Assembly: GCF_014633365.1 (NCBI RefSeq)
Contig: NC_068349.1
Span: 34,858,753 to 34,922,752 of the forward strand
Reading direction: 5' to 3'
Source: Diospyros lotus
Lineage: Eukaryota; Streptophyta; Magnoliopsida; Ericales; Ebenaceae
Length of the DNA stretch: 64,000 nucleotides
In this document: one piece after another, positions 58,401 through 64,000 of the stretch
Layout: the number at the start of each line of letters is the position of its first letter
Numbering within the stretch: the first letter of the stretch is position 1
The notes under the pieces: model-generated
The model's database searches: none
What the model saw: the letters and a program-made list of their open reading frames with translations, nothing else
Told to the model about the DNA's origin: nothing
Made by a program: the position numbers and the translations under genes

Positions 58401-61400
58401 ATAATCCAAAATGACATTATCTATTATAGATTACAATAAGCATATTGCATCATATATATATTTTTATATATGTTATATATAATTATAATATACCAAGTTC
58501 TATCAAGTAGCATAATACCAATTTTTTATTTTGTTTTTCTGCATACAAGCATTAAAGAGCAATTTTGTCCGAGAAATTTGGTTTCACTTCCTATCACTTG
58601 GGAAAAGTAACTTTCCCACCCCTCTTGGTAAAGACATTCCCATAAGACATGGGAAAATGTTGCCCATCAGAAAGTCACTTTCTTAGGAATCTGGCATACC
58701 AAACGAGGGTATGTCTTTCCCACCAATTAAATTCCCAAGAAAGTAACTCACTTTCCTCATACCAAACACCACTTAAAATTAAAACAACATCCATAAACTC
58801 TAGTACTCATAACTAGTTGGTAATTAGGTACTTCAAAATTCAAACCAAAAAAAGTAACTGTAGATTGGGCAAAGAAATTATGGGGTGAACAAACCTGACT
58901 GTCATTTTGAATCCTTTCTAGAGCCTTGCCAAAAATCTTGTATCTACCAAAAAAATTATAATAATAAGTCTGGTGAATTAACAAAGAGGGGGGAAAGAGG
59001 AAAGAGAGAGAGATAGAGAGAAAGAGAGATGAAAGAACAAAAGAAATGAAAATCTTCAACCTTAAGATCCAAGCCAAAACAAAATGAACTTCAAATTAAA
59101 ATGTCTCTTACTCTTTAGGTTCAAAAATGAGTTCTTTGAAAACACCATATGCTGCCACAGCAGCAATTCCAAGCCCTGCAAGAATGATTATACTATAGGA
59201 AGCTCCCTCTGTGAATGTCACAGGCTTCTCTGGGATGTTGTAAGTAGGAGCATCAAAGGGATCCTCAACTTTTGATATGTCTTTTCTAGTCTGTTAAAGG
59301 AACATGAAGGGTAAAATGAAGCACTTGATTAGAGCACAAAATTTCAAGCTACCATGATATATGGAAGCACATAAAACAGTACATGAATAGGAGCAATGTG
59401 CAATATTTTATTTCCATTGGAAAGTTCTTCCCAGAGCATCAATTAATATGCTACATTCACTCCCAGAGAAAATGTTTTCCATGCGCTAGTTAGAATAAAT
59501 CAACAGAACTATCATAATTTCCAAAGAAAATGAAATTTTAACTCTACCAGATTGAAACAAAGGTCTTTCTAGACAGTTCTCATCTAAACCCAGAATAAGT
59601 GTTAGTGACTTAAAACTATGAAGCTGATAAAAGAATTATGCACCATATTTTCTTTTTTCATTCATAATTTATGATATTTGCATGATAATCTTAAAAGTTT
59701 TCAAATACAAGGTATTATCGTGCAAACAGATGCAATGCACAAGTGGCAATAGCCAATGACAAAAAACTTTCTTTGGTTGTCAATCCACACAACTGAGTGA
59801 ATTGATCGGTCAAACAATCCATGACTGATTCATTATAAAGAATTTGAGTGAAACTGATATTGTACCGAATTAATGTTCAAGAGCAGGATTCTTTTCTATT
59901 CATAGGCAAAACTGAATCAGAAATGACCAGTTCACGTCTTCTTTATTTACTTCACCCTTCCATTCAAGCACATGAAAAAATTATTTGCCTGCATAATTTT
60001 ATATAGGGATCACTCATTATAAAGGTTTCTTTTTAGAATGCATTTAGTTATTTGTGAAAAGCAAAGATAAAAATACCAAATTTTACAGGCTCCAAATTTG
60101 TTTTGTTAGCAGTGATGGAACATGAAATTACTTGCATCTTCATTATAGATCACTTATGAACAAGAAGTAATTATTTACCAACTAAAATTTTATATAGGGA
60201 TCACCCATTATAAAGGTTTCTCTTTATAACGCATTTATTTATTTGCTAGCAATAATGCATTCATAAGTTATTAAAAAACAAAGATAAGATAACAAAGCTT
60301 TACAGGTCAATGATTTGTTAGTAATTATAAAACATGGAATTATTTGCATCTTCACTAGATAACTTATGCACACCAAGAATTTATTTGCCCGTATGACTTT
60401 TATATAAGAATTGTCCATTATAAAGGTATCTCTTCACAATGCATGTATTCTTAACTAAAAAACAAAGATAAAGAGACTAAAATTTCACAGGATCAACAAC
60501 GATTTGTTAGTAGTGATAAAACATGAAAGTGAAATACATAACTGATTGTTTTAAAACTTGTAATGTAAAATAACAAAAATTATCAAGCTATTTTGGCTCA
60601 AGCACTTTCCCAATTGGCAGCAGCACTGGAAGCACATACATTGCTGTTCAGTTCCATCTTTTTCCACACACGAGTATAAATTTTGGTGTTTTTTATTCTT
60701 TTGTGTATATATTTGAGTAATCAAGTTGACAAACTCCATTTAGAGTGAACCTTGGATGAATCCCGTCGCTCTTGTTCAGAAGCTGTTGATGCAAAAGTTC
60801 TGGCAAAACAAGGACCTTTGATGTTGGCTCCATAATTTTCCAATGACCGAAAATGAACCATACTTTCACTAGTCTGTTGCCCCATAAAAGGAAAGGATGT
60901 TCCTGACAAAATACAAATATCATTAACATGAAAAGAAGAAGAAACAACCAATAATACAAAATTGTATTCCTTTCACTAAAGGATGAGCACATGTATCAAT
61001 GAGTACCATTACCACTTTTGGTACCAAACAACTAGCCTTCTTACACCTATATACTTTCCTTCATCATTATTAATTTCTGATTTCCATGGATGGTCATTTC
61101 TATTCCCAATACCATGTCCAAGTCCAAGGGATACAACATGGACGAGGGCATAGGACATGTTTCCAACACTCAGATTAACATTGGATACCTAGATCATCTT
61201 GTTGTTTTAGCATTATTTAAAGAAACCAACTCCTCCGTGGACAATAAATATAAACCTCATTGTTCCTCTAAGTTCCCCTTAATTTCAAGTATGTCTCAAA
61301 ATAACATCTTACTACAAAATTATATAGTAATTCACAAAGTGTCCATGCATCCATACCTAGCTTTTGGTTGCACTTCTCAATATCCTGAAATTAGAGTTTA

Positions 61401-63329
61401 AGTGAGTTCCAAGGATGGACTCCACACCTGCAAGCTCACCCGATACTCATATTTGAGTCCATGTAACATACACTAAACTAAACTAGAAAACCTTAGATCT
61501 AAAGTACTAAGGTTTAATCTTTTTAGCATGAATCTAAGGCCATGTTGTCCATAAGTTAAAGACCATTATGTATTTAATTACCACTCGGCCGTTTAAAGAT
61601 CCACCTAATTTTGAAGGCACAACAGGTATTTATTGGATCAATATTGTAACCTGCAATTAAATGTGTCAAAAAGGAGCAGGTTCAACCACTAACCTCCCCC
61701 AAAATTGAAGACTTAAAGGCATAAAATATCAGCAAGCCAACATTCCAATGGGTTAATCTGAAAACAAACAATAAGGTTCATCTAACAACTTGATAGCTAA
61801 TAATAAGAATATTATTATTAATGGTAGGATTCCTCTACCACCTTGACTGCATTCAAGATGCACTCCCAAGCTTCCAAGGAGAATGGAAAAACTTGGGGAT
61901 ATGCTACATATATAGGACTGTATACAGATTTTTAGACTTAACAACTCTAAGTGATCGGACAAAAGACACAGAATTGCATATATATGCATCACCAAATGCA
62001 AAACTCTGCTGTCAAACTAAGTATCTCCCAAACCTCTAAACTAACAACAGATATTTTAAAGCACTGGGTAGAGTACATGCAAGCATGAATTCTGTGGTGG
62101 GAAATGCAGGATTTGCCTACATAATCTTTAGAGGATTATCTACACCTAAAGTACATAATGAACTAGCACAAAATATATAAGTATCTCCATGTAATATCTA
62201 ACTCTGGTTCCATAGATGTGCCTTAGTAAGATAAACAATTAGTAGAATAGGGAGGCCTTGTAAGTGGTACAGCAGCAAGAATATAACGCAAGATGATATA
62301 TCACTAACCAGCAGCTCGAAGCACCTCCTGCAGAATTAAAGGAAAAATCTATCAGTGGCCAGTGATGTACGGATTATAGAACATGAATGTAACAACAAGA
62401 TATCCATCCACCTTAGTTATAAAGCCATGAACGTTGGAGGAGCTCGCAAAGCCTGACTTCGGAACCACCTGAAAAGTATTGAAAAACCTTTGTGCATGAA
62501 CATCAGATTGAATATGGCTTTTTGTGGTGAAAACAAGAAAAAAAAGAGAGAGAGAGAGAGAGAGAACTATCATTTAAATCTCAGTAAGGCATTTACAAAG
62601 CAACTATGTAAACAATGAGAGAGGATCAGGATTGATGGTTTAACTACATTCTCGGAGCAATTGCATAACATAGAAGGAATGTTTATCACAAAGTGTAGTG
62701 CATACAACTCTAATAGGCAAGTGACAGCCAAAAATAAAGTGAATTTCTGAATCCTGAGTTAGCTGTTCTAAAGAAAATCCTTCTCATCTCAACAACTAAC
62801 TTCAATTAAGCCCGATTGTGCATTGCCTAAGGCAGGTATAGTTAAACCACAGAAACAACCTTGAGGAACAAACAACAACAAGAAATGAACAATTTTCCAT
62901 CGTCAAAAAAGAAAGAAAAAGTTTCACTTATGTAGTTAAAGGAGAAAACTGTGACATCACATCAGAACAAACAGAATAAGATATCAGGGCTGGTAGAGGG
63001 ATAGGCTGAAAGAAGAACATGAAGCATTAGAAAACGAAACGGAGTTTGTTTGTGCAAAAAAAAGTCAGAATATCAATCAACGAAAAGCCATAACCTAACC
63101 AGAATTGCCACCCAAAGAAACCCCAAAAACATAAACACTAAAAAGAGAGGTTACAATCACTTACCCCATTTACAAAATCATTACGGGCAGATGAAAAACC
63201 AACAGAACCCGCATCGGCTAGCCACTTTCTAGGATTATGCTCCATCTGGGAACACGAACCCCTGTAAGATTTCACAGCATTTGCCCATCTGTTCTTCAGT
63301 GAAAACCCAGTTCGCTTAACATAGTGCAT
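49457..63329 (-). CDS. TIM21: TIM21, subunit of the TIM23 mitochondrial import complex, 299 aa
   Basis: Eight coding exons on the minus strand, all phase-compatible: 63329-63165, 62468-62412, 62327-62309 (19 bp), 60902-60751, 59290-59112, 58943-58895, 49978-49859 and 49615-49457. The start [15 protein letters not shown] is Arg/Lys-rich, as a mitochondrial presequence. Exon 5 gives [20 protein letters not shown] and one transmembrane segment (residues about 162-182, [19 protein letters not shown]). The C-terminal intermembrane-space domain reads [56 protein letters not shown] and ends MLESYVPA. This matches plant TIM21 (SD3 in Arabidopsis), which links TOM to TIM23. The donor of exon 4 (AAG|GTTCAC, 60751) is the least certain; a nearby alternative would change a few residues. 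The gene spans 14 kb because of one 8.9-kb intron. Confidence 0.93.
50826..50900 (-). mobile_element. RTE-like LINE 3' tail, minus orientation
   Basis: The minus strand reads AGAATCCATATAGTTGGGCC, then CATTTAGTGGGACTAAGGCT and TGGTTTGTTGTTG, the conserved 3' end of plant RTE LINEs. The AT-rich DNA to its right (51640-53100) may be the decayed antisense body, but no RT motif could be confirmed. Confidence 0.6.
50926..51645. repeat. Unclassified repeat unit inside the LINE-derived stretch
   Basis: Partly matching termini (GTGGCTCTAGGCAAG at left; GGGGCCCTAGGCATAGTGGC at right) bound an AT-rich unit with an internal ~75-bp imperfect duplication (CTCACTATTTATTGCTTAAC versus CTCACTATTCATTGTCTAAT). 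Borders are uncertain. Confidence 0.35.
51646..52960. other. Intronic AT-rich DNA, possible decayed LINE body
   Basis: No coding frame was recognised. A GTGTGT run lies near 52851-52874. Confidence 0.35.
52961..53072. repeat. Perfect 56-bp tandem duplication
   Basis: Two adjacent identical units begin CCAAAATATGAATTCATGAT. Perfect identity implies a very recent duplication or an assembly artefact. Confidence 0.92.
53607..56138 (+). mobile_element. Large solo LTR (about 2.2 kb net), TSD AAAAC
   Basis: The unit begins TGTTAGTGATAGTGCCCTAA and ends GGCCGCTGCCTTTCA, with AAAAC on both sides (53602-53606 and 56139-56143). It has TG..CA ends, a polyadenylation-like AATAAAACC near 56075, no PBS and no coding domains, so it fits a solo LTR. 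It contains several GGTTGACCG-like words (54840-54990) and is itself interrupted by the LTR at 55285-55650. Confidence 0.75.
55285..55650 (+). mobile_element. Inner solo LTR, 366 bp, TSD CAGCT
   Basis: Begins TGTCACAGCAAAGGGGATAA and ends GAGGGTCTAACA, flanked by CAGCT at 55280-55284 and 55651-55655. A TATA-like CTTATAAATAAG (about 55446) is followed by a CT-rich leader. Its ends and layout resemble the gypsy LTRs at 27168 and 32295, so it probably belongs to a related chromovirus family. Confidence 0.87.
57237..57441. mobile_element. Small TIR element (MITE), TSD TAA
   Basis: TGAAATCCTATTCCCATGAA at the left pairs with TGAGATCCAATTCTCATGAA read inward from the right; TAA flanks both ends. 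The short TSD could be chance in AT-rich DNA. Confidence 0.5.
57442..58894. other. Intronic DNA, MITE-like pieces
   Basis: A stretch at about 58560-58775 repeats words such as AAGTAACT(T/C)(T/A)C and CATACCAAAC, as in MITE termini, without resolvable borders. Confidence 0.35.
59977..60525. repeat. Three diverged ~190-210-bp tandem repeats in TIM21 intron 4
   Basis: TATATAGGGATCAC occurs at 60001 and 60191 and a related TATATAAGAATTGTCC at 60401. Each is followed by CATTATAAAGGT, AAACAAAGATAA, a TTTACAGG/TTCACAGG word and GTTAG(C/T)AGTGAT...ACATGAAA. The copies differ by many substitutions and indels. Confidence 0.8.
60903..62308 (-). other. TIM21 intron 3
   Basis: 1.4 kb, no nested gene or bounded repeat recognised. 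Confidence 0.7.
62309..62327 (-). other. 19-bp TIM21 microexon
   Basis: Encodes EVLRAA plus the first base of a Gly codon, between TTCTGCAG and GTTAGTG. Its inclusion keeps the frame from exon 2 into exon 4; skipping it would shift the frame. Confidence 0.8.
62544..62563. repeat. GA microsatellite in TIM21 intron 1
   Basis: About nine GA dinucleotides. Confidence 0.85.
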
Positions 63330-63511
63330 CTTTACTGGAAAGTAATTCAAATCTATTATCCAACTCTTGCGTTTAGGGGATGTATCAACGAAACCCAGTC
63401 GCCAATTTCACTCGAAAACCATACCCACAGTTTCAAATTCCTTGCAGAGAGGTCGACTTGGTGACCCAAAAACCAGTACCCTAAACTGAGAGAGAGTAAT
63501 CTAGTGGAGGC

Positions 63512-63720
63512 CACGTGCGGGGTACCTGAAGATGCACGTGCCACTGTATTGGGCTCTCAACCGTGGGCCCACAAAATTTTCTTCTAAGCCCAGACTGCTG
63601 AAAGACTTGGGCCTTTGGGTCCTGCAAGGCCCAATAAAAACTTAAAAAATCAAAACGCTGTTTATTTGTGTGGCCGCGTGATCAGCCTGAACCTAAAACC
63701 CGAAAGCCCAGGATTGGGCC
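63512..63720 (-). promoter_or_regulatory. TIM21 promoter: two G-boxes and eight site II motifs
   Basis: CACGTG occurs at 63512 and 63535. TGGGCY motifs in either direction lie at 63550, 63564 (within GTGGGCCCAC), 63587, 63608, 63628, 63705 and 63715. They lie 180-400 bp upstream of the TIM21 ATG. This density is typical of nuclear genes for mitochondrial proteins. They could also serve a divergent gene beyond the right edge. Confidence 0.72.
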
Positions 63721-64000
63721 CGATGGTGTGACCATCCGTCGGTCCATGTCATCATAAATGTACAAACTTTGTTGTAAATTATATCACAAAAGTGTTGCTT
63801 GTGGTTGTCAAATAGGCCCGGTTGTCTGGGATCTAAGTTAAGTTGCATCAAAATGAAAATATAAATAAAAAATAAATATCATATAATATAAAATAAAAAT
63901 TAAAAAAAAAATATTTTAAAAAAATAAAAAATGAAATGCAAAATATAAGGTAAATGAAAAAAATATGAGACTTTTTATAAATATAATTTTTAATATATAA
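63721..64000. other. Right-edge AT-rich DNA, no gene seen
   Basis: No coding sequence was recognised before the window ends. Confidence 0.5.

Larger units (their letters stand above)
49979..58894 (-). other. TIM21 intron 6, 8.9 kb, repeat-filled
   Basis: The intron runs between CAG|GTTTGT at 58894 and TATCAG at 49979. It holds a LINE tail, tandem duplications, the MULE-LTR-LTR nest and at least one MITE. No other gene was found inside. Confidence 0.85.

Noticed and set aside
59977..60525. Possible CRISPR-like array
   Set aside because: Units are ~200 bp and diverged, with no short identical repeats or unique spacers, and the context is a plant intron.
1..64000. tRNA, rRNA or organelle-derived insertions
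   Set aside because: No cloverleaf A/B-box pairs or rRNA-like stretches were noticed on reading; a tRNAscan or organelle BLAST would be decisive.

Overview
The window is nuclear DNA from a flowering plant, most probably a eudicot. It is AT-rich, its genes have GT-AG introns, and the recognisable proteins are plant families: a PTPMT1/DSP8-type phosphatase, DUF761, mTERF18, DUF1639 and TIM21. Between the genes lie LTR retrotransposons, MITEs and LINE tails. I saw no bacterial operon, CRISPR array, rRNA or tRNA. The species cannot be named from sequence alone.

Layout. 1-3.6 kb (minus): 5' part of a PTPMT1/DSP8-like phosphatase gene, cut by the left edge. 3.6-8 kb: repeats (a foldback, a Harbinger-like MITE, a truncated gypsy 5' end). 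8.1-9.7 kb (minus): intact single-exon DUF761 membrane protein. 10.4-18.1 kb: two paralogous minus-strand genes for small secreted peptide precursors, separated by AT-rich DNA with MITEs, including a clean hAT-type element with a perfect 8-bp target duplication. 20.7-22.4 kb (plus): mitochondrial mTERF18-like gene. 22.4-38.5 kb: gene-poor, with a rubredoxin-like pseudogene split by a solo LTR, a decayed chromodomain Ty3/gypsy element (27.2-32.7 kb) and a LINE tail. 39.1-40.2 kb (plus): DUF1639 gene with a G-box-rich promoter. 41-45.5 kb: a segmental duplication and a second Harbinger-like element. 46.3-48.6 kb (plus): two-exon gene for a 99-aa membrane protein of unknown function. 49.5-63.3 kb (minus): complete TIM21 gene in eight coding exons, including a 19-bp microexon and a 9-kb intron that holds a three-level nest of transposons.

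Three of the recognised genes have mitochondrial relatives: the PTPMT1-like phosphatase (phosphatidylglycerol/cardiolipin synthesis), mTERF18 (organelle gene expression) and TIM21 (protein import). The 99-aa membrane protein shares with TIM21 a promoter rich in site II (TGGGCY) motifs, which are typical of nuclear genes for mitochondrial and growth-related proteins. There is no sign that these genes form a physical pathway cluster.

I found no clearly new molecular system. The points most worth following are the nested insertions in the TIM21 intron, the rubredoxin pseudogene interrupted by a solo LTR, and the uncharacterised pair of secreted peptide genes.
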